A DNA stretch of 64,000 nucleotides, taken from positions 2,294,001 through 2,358,000 of the forward strand of contig OZ252016.1 of the NCBI GenBank assembly GCA_965247475.1. Reading direction: 5' to 3'. Positions 46,739 through 55,462 of this stretch are shown here, piece after piece. The stretch is from G965247475 sp965247475 (GTDB lineage Bacteria > Chloroflexota > UBA11872). The first letter of the stretch is position 1. Each line of letters starts with the position of its first letter. Made by a program: the position numbers and the translations under genes. Below the pieces are notes generated by a model. It had not been told where the DNA came from. It was given only the letters and a program-made list of their open reading frames with translations, and did not search any database.

Positions 46739-47532
46739 GCGCCGTGGTGGCGGACGCACTGGCCGACATGGTCACGGTGATCGGCGTCCGGTTCCGGCGT
46801 GCGGGGCGTCTGTACTATTTCGCTCCGGGCGACGTTTCGCTGCAGATCAACGATTTCGCCATTGTCGACACGCCGCGCGGGGCCGCAGCCGCGCGCGTGG
46901 TGATCGCGCCCACGCAGGTCGCCGAACGCGATCTGCGCGGACCACTCAAGGCGATCGAACGTCGAGCCACGCCCGACGACCTGGCACGCATGGCCGAGTT
47001 CCGGGGCCAGGAGGCGGGGACCGAGCGCGTCTTTCAGGAAAAGGTCGAGGCGTTCAAGCTCCCGATTCAACCGGTCAAGGCGGAGTACAGCTTCGACGGC
47101 GGCACGCTCACGCTGCACTTCTCATCCACCGAAGCCAAAGTCGATCTGAACGATCTGGCGCGCGATCTGGCGGCCACCTTCCGGACGCGGGTGGAGCTCC
47201 GACAGGTCGGGCCGCGTGAGCGGGCGCGGTTGCTGGAGGGCATGGGGCGCTGCGGGCGCGAGCTCTGCTGCGCGACGTTCCTGACCGAGCTGGACACCGT
47301 GACCCTGCGGATGGCCAAGGACCAGAATCTGCCGCTCAATCCGGACAAGATCTCGGGGGTCTGCGGACGCCTGCTGTGCTGCCTGCAATACGAGCACGAG
47401 GGCTATCTGGACGAGAAGCTGGCCGAGGAGGAGGCGAGCGGTGGCGGCGGGTGCGCAACCACTGGCGCCTGCGACTCATGCGGCGTCCATGATCTGAAGG
47501 ACGTGTTGGGCCACCCCACCGCGACTGGCTAG
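46735..47532 (+). CDS. ricT: PSP1 domain protein, RicT-like
   Basis: A 265-residue PSP1-family protein. Cys-rich motifs 'MGRCGRELCCATFL' (about residue 170) and 'GVCGRLLCCLQYEHEGY' (about 208) match the cysteines that bind an iron-sulfur cluster in Bacillus RicT (YaaT). In Bacillus, RicT works with RicA and RicF on RNase Y-dependent RNA maturation and sporulation/biofilm control. The GTG start overlaps holB by four bases. A C-terminal Cys cluster ('GGGCATTGACDSCGVHD') adds three further cysteines. Confidence 0.9.
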   Translation: MSAVVADALADMVTVIGVRFRRAGRLYYFAPGDVSLQINDFAIVDTPRGAAAARVVIAPTQVAERDLRGPLKAIERRATPDDLARMAEFRGQEAGTERVFQEKVEAFKLPIQPVKAEYSFDGGTLTLHFSSTEAKVDLNDLARDLAATFRTRVELRQVGPRERARLLEGMGRCGRELCCATFLTELDTVTLRMAKDQNLPLNPDKISGVCGRLLCCLQYEHEGYLDEKLAEEEASGGGGCATTGACDSCGVHDLKDVLGHPTATG

Positions 47533-47677
47533 CGCGGTTCCGGGCCGCCAGACGGCTCGGGGCCTGCGTCAAGGAGTCAGGCGAGCCGGCGCGCCCGCGG
47601 CGATCATCCGGAACCGCTGGAGCGCGATTGGCCAATCCGCAATAATGCGATGCGCTCAATGGACGAGGCAGTACCGG

Positions 47678-48241
47678 ATGCGAAAGTTCGCGCACCGAGC
47701 TTTGGTTGGATTGGTGACCCTGGGCGCCGTGCTGGCGCTGTCCGCCTGCGGGGAAGGACAGGGAAGTTCGGACGACAACGCGCCCGCGCGATCGGTCGCG
47801 ACTGGCCAGCAACAGCTCCAATGGCTAGCGCTGACCGAAGCGCACGCCGGACAGTCGTTCGAGGTGGACCTCTACGAACACGACATCGGCGCGCCCGACA
47901 AGAAGGGAACCGAGATTCACCTAGAGAGCGACGACGCGTCGTCGCTGCGCTGGCGATTCGCCGAGAAGCCCGACGAGTTCATCTTGGAATGGGCCAGGGT
48001 GGATGGAAAACTCCCCTTCGAGACCGACGGTCTGCTGGGCGACCCGACCACCGGGGCCAAGGTGATCGAACTTCGCGGCAACGCGGCGGGCGAGACGAGC
48101 GTCGTCTTCGAGCTGGTCGAGCGCGATCCGGCGCAGCGCGGCGGAGAGCCTGCGAAGCGGCTCGAGTTCAGTTTCGCGGTGAGCTCGGAGGGCGACACAG
48201 GCAAGGCGCTGTACGTGCCCGGCGGCGACCAGATGCCGTGA
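47678..48241 (+). CDS. Lipoprotein with chagasin-like (I42) protease-inhibitor features
   Basis: A 187-residue exported protein. The signal peptide ends in the lipobox 'LSAC' (Cys near residue 24), so it is probably a lipoprotein. The mature part has 'GQSFEVDLYEHDIG', 'GDPTTGAKVIELRGNAAGETSVVFELVERDP', which resembles the loop and beta-sheet order of inhibitor I42/chagasin. The canonical NPTTGYxW loop is missing, so protease inhibition is only a suggestion. ATG 47678 was chosen for the signal peptide; the open frame begins at 47645. Confidence 0.6.
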   Translation: MRKFAHRALVGLVTLGAVLALSACGEGQGSSDDNAPARSVATGQQQLQWLALTEAHAGQSFEVDLYEHDIGAPDKKGTEIHLESDDASSLRWRFAEKPDEFILEWARVDGKLPFETDGLLGDPTTGAKVIELRGNAAGETSVVFELVERDPAQRGGEPAKRLEFSFAVSSEGDTGKALYVPGGDQMP

Positions 48242-48551
48242 TCTCGGCGCGGCCCGCCGTCATCTTGCCGCGCCCGCTGTCGTTCTGGGTTCGTCCCCTG
48301 CCGTCCTGACCGCGTCCCGTGCGCCCTTCGACCGGCCAGGGTGCACGGGCATGGGGTGGTTCAGCCCACCCAGAAGAACAGGCCCTCGCCGCGCTCCGAA
48401 TAACAGTGGAGGTGCGGCTCGGACTGACACATAGGTAGGCGGCTGCGGCGCGACCCGTCGTCCACGGCGGCCCGCTGCGAGGGCGAGGCGCTCACTCCGA
48501 CGGCGCGCGGCGCCTCAGCCGGCGGCGCCACCGCGACCGCCGCACTCGACG
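48242..48551. other. Intergenic region between lipoprotein gene and glnA
   Basis: A 310-base convergent spacer. It contains one short open frame (48361-48432, minus) and a GC-rich stretch with repeated GGCGCC near 48510. No clear terminator with a T run was seen. Confidence 0.45.
48361..48432 (-). CDS. Possible 23-residue Cys/His-rich peptide downstream of glnA
   Basis: On the minus strand, ATG at 48432 to TGA at 48361-48363 encodes 23 residues, with Cys 2, His 7, His 9 and Cys 10 and the ending GLFFWVG. It is about 120 bases after the glnA stop in the same direction. No ribosome site is seen; it may be chance. Confidence 0.2.
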   Translation of the reverse strand: MCQSEPHLHCYSERGEGLFFWVG

Positions 48552-49994
48552 CTAGACGTCGTAGTAGAGCATGAACTCGTATGGGTGCGGACGCAGGTTG
48601 ACCTCGTCGGCCTCGGTGACGCGCTTGTACTCGATCCACGTGTCGATGACGTCCTGCGTGAAGACACCGTCTCGGGTGAGGAACTCGTGATCGCCCTCGA
48701 GCGCATCGAGCACTTCGTAGAGCGACCCCGGAACCGACTGGATCTTGGCGGCCTCCTCGGCATCAAGGTCATAGAGGTCCTGGTCGACCGGATCGGGCGG
48801 CTCGATCTTGTTGTTGATCCCGTCGAGCCCGGCCATGAGCATCGCGGCCATGGCGAGATATGGATTGGCGGAAGCATCGGGCGGTCGGAATTCGATTCGC
48901 TTGGAGCTGGGGCTCTTGGAGTACATGGGGATCCGCACGCACGCGCTGCGGTTGCGCTGTGAGTACACGAGGTTGACCGGCGCCTCGAAGCCGGGCACGA
49001 GCCGGCGGTACGAGTTGGTGGTTGGCGCGCAGAACGCCAAGAGGGCGGGTGCGTGCGCGATGAGCCCCCCGATGTAGTAGCGAGCGGCCTCGCTGATCAG
49101 GGCATAGCCGCCCTCATCGAAGAAGATGTTCGTGTCGCCTTTCCACAAGCTCTGGTGGACGTGCATGCCGGTGCCGTTGTCGCCGAAGATTGGCTTCGGC
49201 ATGAACGTGACGGTGTAGTCCAGCTGCCGCGCCACGTTCTTGGCCAGGTACTTGTAGAGCATCATCTGGTCGGCCTGGCGGGTGAGCGTCTCGTAGTGCA
49301 GATCGATCTCGGCCTGGCCGCCGGTGGCGACCTCGTGGTGGTGAGCCTCGACGTCGACGCCGGCCTCGATCAGCGCCAGCGTGATGCGTGAGCGGACGTC
49401 CTGGAGCTTGTCCACCGGCGGCACGGGAAAGTAGCCCTCTTTGTGGCGGGGGCGGTGGGAGAGGTTCGGGTGGTGGGTGTCGTCGGCGCCCGAGTTCCAG
49501 ATGCCCTCGTCGGAATCGACGGAGTAGTAGGCGCCGTTGGCGGTCTGATCGAACCGTACGCTGTTGAAGATGAAGAACTCGGCCTCGGGTCCCCAGTAGC
49601 TAATGTCCGCGATGTTGCCGCCGGCCAGATGGCGCTCGGCCTTCTGTGCGATGTGACGCGGATCGCGGCTGTAGCTGTCGCCAGACATGGGATCGACGAT
49701 GTTGCAGATCATCACCAAGGTCGGCACTTCGAAGGTGGGGTCCACGAACGCGGTCGCCGGGTCGGGGACGATGAGCATGTCGCTCTCTTGGATCTGCTGG
49801 AATCCGCGGATGCTCGACCCGTCGAAACCGCAGCCGTCGTCGAAGAGCTCCTCGTCCAGCTTGTCAATCGGAATCGAGAAGTGCTGCCAGGATCCGGGGA
49901 GGTCGGTGAACCGAAGGTCCACTATCCGGCAATCCGCGTCGCGCGCTTTGCGCAGCGCCGACTGGATCAGGTCTTCGCGCGATTCCTCAGCCAT
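48552..49994 (-). CDS. glnA: Glutamine synthetase, type I
   Basis: A 480-residue GSI enzyme that makes glutamine from glutamate and ammonia. 'FDGSSIRGFQQIQESDM' is the N-terminal signature, 'YWGPEAEFFIFN' the catalytic domain start, 'NGTGMHVHQSLWKG' and 'FCAPTTNSYRRLVPGFEAPV' the ATP/metal and substrate loops. 'DLYDLDAEEA' carries a tyrosine at the adenylylation-site position of GSI-beta enzymes. Start ATG 49994 with a GAGGAG site 11 bases upstream was preferred over a GTG-started extension. No ntrC or glnB gene is nearby. Confidence 0.96.
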   Translation of the reverse strand: MAEESREDLIQSALRKARDADCRIVDLRFTDLPGSWQHFSIPIDKLDEELFDDGCGFDGSSIRGFQQIQESDMLIVPDPATAFVDPTFEVPTLVMICNIVDPMSGDSYSRDPRHIAQKAERHLAGGNIADISYWGPEAEFFIFNSVRFDQTANGAYYSVDSDEGIWNSGADDTHHPNLSHRPRHKEGYFPVPPVDKLQDVRSRITLALIEAGVDVEAHHHEVATGGQAEIDLHYETLTRQADQMMLYKYLAKNVARQLDYTVTFMPKPIFGDNGTGMHVHQSLWKGDTNIFFDEGGYALISEAARYYIGGLIAHAPALLAFCAPTTNSYRRLVPGFEAPVNLVYSQRNRSACVRIPMYSKSPSSKRIEFRPPDASANPYLAMAAMLMAGLDGINNKIEPPDPVDQDLYDLDAEEAAKIQSVPGSLYEVLDALEGDHEFLTRDGVFTQDVIDTWIEYKRVTEADEVNLRPHPYEFMLYYDV

Positions 49995-50155
49995 GACGCC
50001 CCCGCTCCTCGAAGCAACTGGTGCAACGCACACACGCTCCGCGCGTGTCCGGCCCACAAAAGCCTCGCGGCGTCGTAGCCGCCTGGGCGCGTCATTGGAT
50101 CGCCGGACTCCGTTGCCAGAGTCCCCCGCCCACCTGTGTCGGCGGCGGGCGCGGA

Positions 50156-50184
50156 ATTGTAGGCACAGCTCGATCGATTGTGCA
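50156..50184 (-). promoter_or_regulatory. Probable sigma-70-type promoter for glnA
   Basis: On the minus strand, -35 TGCACA (50179-50184) and -10 TACAAT (50156-50161) are 17 bases apart. It would give a 5' leader of about 150 bases for glnA, in which an ACACGC/GCGTGT hairpin lies. Confidence 0.4.
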
Positions 50185-50207
50185 CGCGCGCGCGTTCCGC
50201 GCGCGCG
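50185..50207. other. (CG)5 perfect hairpin, possible Z-DNA or control element
   Basis: Two copies of (CG)5 (50185-50194 and 50198-50207) flank TTC, directly upstream of the proposed glnA -35 box. Alternating CG tracts can form Z-DNA or a very stable hairpin. Confidence 0.5.
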
Positions 50208-50276
50208 AAATCGGCGGCCGGAGGTCCCGTGGAGGTGCGCTAGGGTGCGGCTGATGCGGCACGGGAACCACGACGG

Positions 50277-50756
50277 ATGGTGAATCTGTGGGACCGCCTG
50301 GCCCGAAGTCCGGTCGGGCTCGTCGCCGCGATCAGCGGGAGCCTGCTGATTCCAATCGCCGGGATCGTGATTCTCCGGTTTCTGCTCAGCGGACCGCCGA
50401 TCGACGCCACCGCGGCAGCGCCCATACCCGCTCCGGCGCCGGCCGTGCGCGCGACGGTCGAGCCAGCGTCCGGCGCGAGCGTACCGACCGTGCTCCCAGC
50501 GGCGACCCCGACCGCAACCGCAAGCCCCATCGCACCCACACCCACGCCCTCGCCCACTCCGGCGGCGACGGGCAGGGTCAACGCCTCTGACGGGCTCAAC
50601 GTCCGCGCCGAGCCGACCACGCGCGCCGACGTGCTGCGCATCCTGTCATTCGAGACGGAGGTCAAGCTCAGCGGGCGCGAGCGCTTCTCGGAAGGCTTGG
50701 CATGGGTCGAACTCGACGACGGCGGCTGGGTCCAGGATCGATACCTCGACCGGTAG
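50277..50756 (+). CDS. SH3-domain (SH3_3) membrane-anchored protein
   Basis: A 159-residue protein with a membrane anchor at residues 17-36 ('VAAISGSLLIPIAGIVILRF'), a Pro/Thr/Ala-rich stalk (about 40-95) and a bacterial SH3 domain ('GRVNASDGLNVRAEPTTRADVLRILSFETEVKL', about 96-155). Such domains often bind cell-wall or surface polymers. GTG 50280 is an alternative start. It is part of a possible small plus-strand unit with the phosphatase gene. Confidence 0.75.
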   Translation: MVNLWDRLARSPVGLVAAISGSLLIPIAGIVILRFLLSGPPIDATAAAPIPAPAPAVRATVEPASGASVPTVLPAATPTATASPIAPTPTPSPTPAATGRVNASDGLNVRAEPTTRADVLRILSFETEVKLSGRERFSEGLAWVELDDGGWVQDRYLDR

Positions 50757-50789
50757 CCGGGTGGACGGCTGGGCGCGGGTGACGCCGAC

Positions 50790-51284
50790 GTGATCACGCA
50801 TCCGGTCGAGCCGCCGACGGAAGTCACGCCGCGGCTCTGGGTCGGCGGCCAGCTCACCCCGGACGCGCTCGACCTCATTCGCGCCGCCGGCGCTACCCAT
50901 GTGCTGAACGTCGCGACCGAGCCCGACGACTACGCGCTGACCCAGGGGCTGCGGGTGAGCTGGGCGCCGGTGGTCGATGATCTCGAACCGAAGGCGCCAT
51001 CCTGGTTCCAACGCGGCGTGAGCTTTGCGCGCGCGGTGCTGGCGGTGCCGGGCCGGGTGCTCTACGTGCACTGCTCGGCGGGCGTGCATCGTGGTCCCCT
51101 GATGGCATACGCCATCCTCCGGGCGGTGGACGGGATGCGCGCGGACGAGGCGCTGCAGCGCATTCGGCGCGCACGGCGCTCGGCGCAGTTCCCGCCCGTC
51201 TACCTGCGGTCGGCGGAGACCTACCTCGCGTCGGCGGATGCGGATTCCGGTCGGGCGGGGCCGGCCCCGCCCGACCGCTCATAG
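50790..51284 (+). CDS. Dual-specificity-type protein phosphatase
   Basis: A 164-residue phosphatase with the catalytic loop 'LYVHCSAGVHRGPLM' (HCxxGxxR) and general acid region 'APVVDDLEPKAPSW'. The N-terminal 'EVTPRLWVGGQLTPDALDLIRAAGATHVLNV' is typical of DSPc proteins. Length is normal. The GTG start is 31 bases after the SH3 gene. The substrate (protein, lipid or sugar phosphate) is unknown. Confidence 0.85.
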   Translation: MITHPVEPPTEVTPRLWVGGQLTPDALDLIRAAGATHVLNVATEPDDYALTQGLRVSWAPVVDDLEPKAPSWFQRGVSFARAVLAVPGRVLYVHCSAGVHRGPLMAYAILRAVDGMRADEALQRIRRARRSAQFPPVYLRSAETYLASADADSGRAGPAPPDRS

Positions 51285-51369
51285 GTCCTCGTGCGAGCTC
51301 CGCGCAGCGCAGCACGGCGCCGTAGCGCTTGGTGAGGTGGGTGCCTGGCACAGTCCCGGCGCGGCGGCG

Positions 51370-52317
51370 CTACGAGTCATCGGCCTCCAGCAGGGTCTCG
51401 ACGCCTTCAACGTAGGTGGGATAGCGGAGCTCGACGCCGAGCTCGGAGCGGGCCTTGGCATTCGAGCAGCGGTACGAGGCGGTGACCAGCGAGTAGAGGC
51501 TGTGGCTGAGCGGCGAGTGCCCGCGGGTGACCCGCGCAGTGACACCGAACACGGTCACTAGCAAGCGTGCGAACAGCTTGAGTGTGATCTTCGGCGGCGT
51601 GACGTTCGCGCGGTCGCCCAGATGCTCGAAGAAGGTCGCGACCGGCACCGGCTCGTCGTCGACGGCCAGGTAGATCTCGCCATCGCGCCCGAAAGTCGCC
51701 GCGCGTTCCAACACGGCGGGCAGATCCTCAACGTGGATGCGGCTCGAATAGTTGTGCCCACCACCGATGAGCCGCAGGCGGCCGGCCCGCATGGATTGAA
51801 GCGTCCCGCGACCGGGTCCGTAGATCGTGCCGGCCCGCACGATGCGGGTCGGGAATCCGTCGGTCGCGGCCGCCTGCCGCAGCAGTCGCTCCGCGGCCAG
51901 CGAGACATCGCCCAGCGTCGAGTTCGGCTCGGGGGGCGTCAGCTCGGTGATCACCTCGTCCGATCCGGCGCCGTACACCGCGAGCGAGTCGAGATAGACG
52001 AACGATGCGACATCGACGCCCGCCAGCGCGTGGTATGCGTTTCGGACGCCCTCGAGGCCCACGCGGGTCAGCCATTGATTGGTGCCCGAGATACTGCCGA
52101 TCAGGTAGAACACGTGGTCGTGCGGCCGCCCAATGCCTTCGAGGTCCGCGGGATCACCGATGTCGGCGATCTCGATCTGCGCGCCGCGATCGTCCAGGTC
52201 GGCGGCGGCATCCGGATCGCGGCCGATGCCGCGCACGGCCCAGCCTCCATCCAGGAGGCGCCGGGCTAGACGGCTGCCGATGTCTCCGGTGATTCCAAGG
52301 ATCAAGGCGGTGGGCAT
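51370..52317 (-). CDS. NAD-dependent epimerase/dehydratase family protein
   Basis: A 315-residue SDR-type protein with a Rossmann start 'ALILGITGDIGSRLARRLLDGGW' (GxxGDIG), 'FVYLDSLAVYGAG' at the serine position, and 'RAGTIYGPGRGTL' in the catalytic region. The usual YxxxK is not clear ('SLAAERLLRQ'), which weakens a standard catalytic prediction. The start was set to ATG 52317. It is divergent from pyrE. Confidence 0.75.
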   Translation of the reverse strand: MPTALILGITGDIGSRLARRLLDGGWAVRGIGRDPDAAADLDDRGAQIEIADIGDPADLEGIGRPHDHVFYLIGSISGTNQWLTRVGLEGVRNAYHALAGVDVASFVYLDSLAVYGAGSDEVITELTPPEPNSTLGDVSLAAERLLRQAAATDGFPTRIVRAGTIYGPGRGTLQSMRAGRLRLIGGGHNYSSRIHVEDLPAVLERAATFGRDGEIYLAVDDEPVPVATFFEHLGDRANVTPPKITLKLFARLLVTVFGVTARVTRGHSPLSHSLYSLVTASYRCSNAKARSELGVELRYPTYVEGVETLLEADDS

Positions 52318-52439
52318 GGCGATCGCATGGGCAGGGTGGCATCGGTATGGTGACCGTCGCGCCGCAAGCGTCGCAACCGGGCCGGTGGAGGGCTGATAGG
52401 CTGGCGGCTGTGGAAACGGCGGCGCCGGCAAACGTCGAC

Positions 52440-52958
52440 ATGGCCGAACTCGGCCGCCGGATCGTCCAAGCGGCGTACCTGGAGGGCGACTTTGTCCTTC
52501 GGTCGGGACGCCGCAGCAAGTACTACTTCGACAAGTACCTGTTCGAGACCGATCCGAGGATCTTGCGGGATTTGGGCGTCGCGCTGGCCGCGAGAATCCC
52601 GGCTGATACCGACCGCCTGGCGGGTCCGGAACTCGGCGCCGTGGCACTGGTCACGGCGGCCGGACTGGCGACGGGGATCCCGACCGTGTTGGTGCGTGAC
52701 GCAGCGAAGGACTACGGCACCGGCAAGCGCATCGAGGGAGTGCTGCGAGCGGGCGACCGCGTGACCCTCATCGAGGACATCGTGACGACCGGCGGGGCGG
52801 TGCTTGACTCCGCCCGGGCGCTGCGGGAGGCGGGCGCCGAGGTCACACGGGCGATCGCGATCGTGGATCGCGAGGAGGGCGGCGCGGACACGCTGCGCGC
52901 GGCCGGATACGAGTTCGAGGCGCTGTTCACGCTGTCCAGTCTGGGACTCGCGCGATGA
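52440..52958 (+). CDS. pyrE: Orotate phosphoribosyltransferase
   Basis: A 172-residue phosphoribosyltransferase that adds PRPP to orotate in pyrimidine synthesis. 'FVLRSGRRSKYYFDKYLFETDP' and the PRPP loop 'RVTLIEDIVTTGGAVLDSARALREAGAEV' are diagnostic. 'GPELGAVALVTAAGLATGIPTVLVRDAAKDYGTGKRIEG' supplies the base-binding side. ATG 52440 fits the family length; an in-frame GTG at 52410 is the alternative. The stop overlaps the ddl ATG (ATGA). Confidence 0.88.
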   Translation: MAELGRRIVQAAYLEGDFVLRSGRRSKYYFDKYLFETDPRILRDLGVALAARIPADTDRLAGPELGAVALVTAAGLATGIPTVLVRDAAKDYGTGKRIEGVLRAGDRVTLIEDIVTTGGAVLDSARALREAGAEVTRAIAIVDREEGGADTLRAAGYEFEALFTLSSLGLAR

Positions 52959-54049
52959 GCCGCCGCCTGCGCGTGGGGGTGGTATTCGGCGGTCGCTCCG
53001 GCGAGCACGAGGTGTCGCTCCGGTCGGCCCGATTCGTCCTGGACAACCTCGATCCGGCCAAATACGAGGTGGTGCCGATCGGGGTGACGAAGTCGGGCGA
53101 GTGGCTGCTGGATCGCGATCCGATGCGCTTGCTGTCGGCCGAGACGCCCAACCCCAACGGCGCCACGGCCCTGCCGGTGACCCTGCCAACGGGCGCCATC
53201 GATCGACCGCCGCCGACCGGCGGCATCGGCGATCTGGACGTGCTGTTCCCGGTGATGCACGGCACGTATGGCGAGGACGGCACGGTTCAGGGTCTGCTCG
53301 AGCTCGCGCGCGTGCCATATGTCGGCGCGGGCGTGACCGGTTCGGCCGTCGGCATGGACAAAGCGATCATGAAGTCGGTATTCCGCGATCACGGCCTTCC
53401 GGTTGCGCCGTGGATGACGCTGGCTCAGCCGGGCCGACCGGCGTCGATGGAATCGACGCGCGCACGGATCGAGGCCGCATTCGGATATCCGGTGTTCGTC
53501 AAGCCGTGCAACCTCGGCAGCAGTGTGGGCGTATCGAAAGTGCATGACGCGACCGAGCTGCCGGCCGCCCTGGAGCGGGCCGCCGAGTTCGACCGGCGCG
53601 TGATCGTGGAGCGGGCCGTTCCCAACGCGCGCGAGATCGAAGTGAGCGTGCTGGGCAACGACGTACCCGAGACCTCCGTGTGCGGCGAGATCGTCCCGAC
53701 ACGCGAGTTCTACGACTATCACGCGAAGTACGACGACGACTCCTCGCGCGCCGAGATCCCCGCCGACCTCCCGGCCGAGGTCGCCGAGTCGATCCGCGAG
53801 CTGGCGGGTCGGGGGTTCGCCGCCATCGATGCGGCCGGCTACGCGCGGGTCGATTTCTTGCTCGACGGCACAACGCTGGAGGTCTTTATCAGCGAGATCA
53901 ACACGATCCCCGGCATGACGTCGATCAGCATGTTCCCCAAGCTGTGGGCGGCCGGCGGCCTCGGGAGCGCGGCACTGCTGGACCGGATGATCCAGCTGGG
54001 GATCGAGCGGCACGGCCAGCGAGCCCGGCTGCGACGGTCGTACACGTAG
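52955..54049 (+). CDS. ddl: D-alanine--D-alanine ligase
   Basis: A 364-residue ATP-grasp ligase that makes the D-Ala-D-Ala dipeptide for peptidoglycan. 'VVFGGRSGEHEVSLRSA' is the N-terminal signature; 'VLFPVMHGTYGEDGTVQGLLEL', 'YVGAGVTGSAVGMDK' and 'FVKPCNLGSSVGVSK' are family motifs, and 'FISEINTIPGMT' carries the metal-binding residues. Length is normal. It overlaps pyrE by four bases, an unusual pairing. Presence of ddl, with DAP genes nearby, fits a peptidoglycan-containing wall. Confidence 0.95.
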   Translation: MSRRLRVGVVFGGRSGEHEVSLRSARFVLDNLDPAKYEVVPIGVTKSGEWLLDRDPMRLLSAETPNPNGATALPVTLPTGAIDRPPPTGGIGDLDVLFPVMHGTYGEDGTVQGLLELARVPYVGAGVTGSAVGMDKAIMKSVFRDHGLPVAPWMTLAQPGRPASMESTRARIEAAFGYPVFVKPCNLGSSVGVSKVHDATELPAALERAAEFDRRVIVERAVPNAREIEVSVLGNDVPETSVCGEIVPTREFYDYHAKYDDDSSRAEIPADLPAEVAESIRELAGRGFAAIDAAGYARVDFLLDGTTLEVFISEINTIPGMTSISMFPKLWAAGGLGSAALLDRMIQLGIERHGQRARLRRSYT

Positions 54050-54352
54050 CGAAGACGACCTGCATCCCGGGCGGCCGGCCGAACCCCTAGACACAGGGTC
54101 GCATCGCGCGTTACTATAGGCACGGTCGCCGGGCACTGAGTGACGCTCAATCGACCGTACCGCATACCGCACATCGGTCCGAGATCGGTCGACACGGGAG
54201 CGACTGCCTCGCGCCAGTACGCAGCCGCCGACCCCCGCTTCCGTGAGCCGCGGCGCCGTTCGCCACTCCACGTCTCCGCCCTACGGTTCCGCCACACGCT
54301 CGAACGGCCGGGCGCATGAGTTACAGAAGTGCGTCCCGATCCGGCCAGAGGA
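54050..54352. other. Intergenic region after ddl, no gene seen
   Basis: A 303-base spacer. A TACTAT stretch near 54112 could be part of a -10 box but no good -35 was found. No hairpin terminator, tRNA or open frame of note. Confidence 0.4.
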
Positions 54353-55462
54353 ATGAACGGGCAGACAGGCGGTCGCGGTCGGAACATGCTCGGGCGGCGA
54401 GAGCTTCTCCGACGCGGGTCCGGATTGCTCGCGGCGGGCGCGGCGACCGCGCTCACCTCGCGCGCCGCCGGCGCGGATACGGGATCGAATCCCAGGGGCG
54501 GGCTCGGTTCCGCGTGTCCGCCGATCTACGTGGAGATACGTCCGGCACCGTCTGCCGAGGTGCAGGCGGCCTGCGGCACGGGCCCATTGTCGTTTCTCGA
54601 TAACCGAACCCTTATCACCGTGTACGGCCGGAGCTTTGGCGTGGCCCCGGTCCTTGGGATGCTCGGGCGGGTGGAGTCCTTTGACGAACTCGAGGAAGCC
54701 ACGCGGCCGTGGACGGAGACCATAGCTCTGCTGAACTCGCGGCGTTCGGTCACGCTCGCGCCCCACCTGCTCTACGCGCTCGCGCGCGGATGCCAGGAGC
54801 CCGGCGACGCGTGCCTGATCATGCTGGACCGATCGGGTGTTGACATCATCAGCGAGTACATCGAGCCGGCCCGGGAGCGCGGCATGGCGGTGGTGCTGGA
54901 CACGCAGATCGGACGCTCGACGGCGCCATATCTGATCCGGCGAATGATCGATCGCGGGTATCTGGCATACCCGAACGTGCACGTCGCGCTGGACCCGGAG
55001 TTCGCGACGGAACCGGACCAGACAATGCCCGGTCACCCGATCGGATACCTGACGGCGGATGAGATCAACGAGGCACAAGATCTGCTGGCGACGTATGTCC
55101 GCGACGAGAATCTCTTGTTCAAGAAAATACTGATGGTCCACCAGTTTGTGGACCATCAGACGGACAGCTGGACGATGATCCCGAACAAGCAGGCGATCGA
55201 GGTCTTCGACGAAGTGGATGTCGTGATCAACGCCGACGGCTTCGGCACGCCCGATGCCAAGGTCCTGAGGTACAACGGAATCACCGATCCGTCCGCGTAT
55301 CCGTGGCTCAACTGGCGAGCTATCAAGATTTTCCAGGAGAACCCGATCGCGCCGCGGTTCGCCGACTCGCCGGTGATGACGCCGCGTCAGATCTTCGGGT
55401 TGGATCCGACGCCCGGCGGACTCCGGATGTGGGCCAGCCCGCACGCGCTGGTGCTGGGCTAG
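54353..55462 (+). CDS. Tat-exported protein of unknown function
   Basis: A 369-residue protein. A twin-arginine-like signal ('RRELLRRGSGLLAAGAATALT') is at about residues 15-35, with cleavage probably near 'RAAGADT'. The mature domain contains 'ACPPIYVEIRP', 'FLDNRTLITVYGRSFGVAPVLGML' and 'IPNKQAIEVFDEVDVVINADG'. I do not recognise the family. The Trp/Asp-rich 'FVDHQTDSWTMIPNKQ' and the TIM-barrel-like strand pattern hint at an enzyme. ATG 54353 is chosen; ATG 54386 is possible. Confidence 0.7.
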   Translation: MNGQTGGRGRNMLGRRELLRRGSGLLAAGAATALTSRAAGADTGSNPRGGLGSACPPIYVEIRPAPSAEVQAACGTGPLSFLDNRTLITVYGRSFGVAPVLGMLGRVESFDELEEATRPWTETIALLNSRRSVTLAPHLLYALARGCQEPGDACLIMLDRSGVDIISEYIEPARERGMAVVLDTQIGRSTAPYLIRRMIDRGYLAYPNVHVALDPEFATEPDQTMPGHPIGYLTADEINEAQDLLATYVRDENLLFKKILMVHQFVDHQTDSWTMIPNKQAIEVFDEVDVVINADGFGTPDAKVLRYNGITDPSAYPWLNWRAIKIFQENPIAPRFADSPVMTPRQIFGLDPTPGGLRMWASPHALVLG

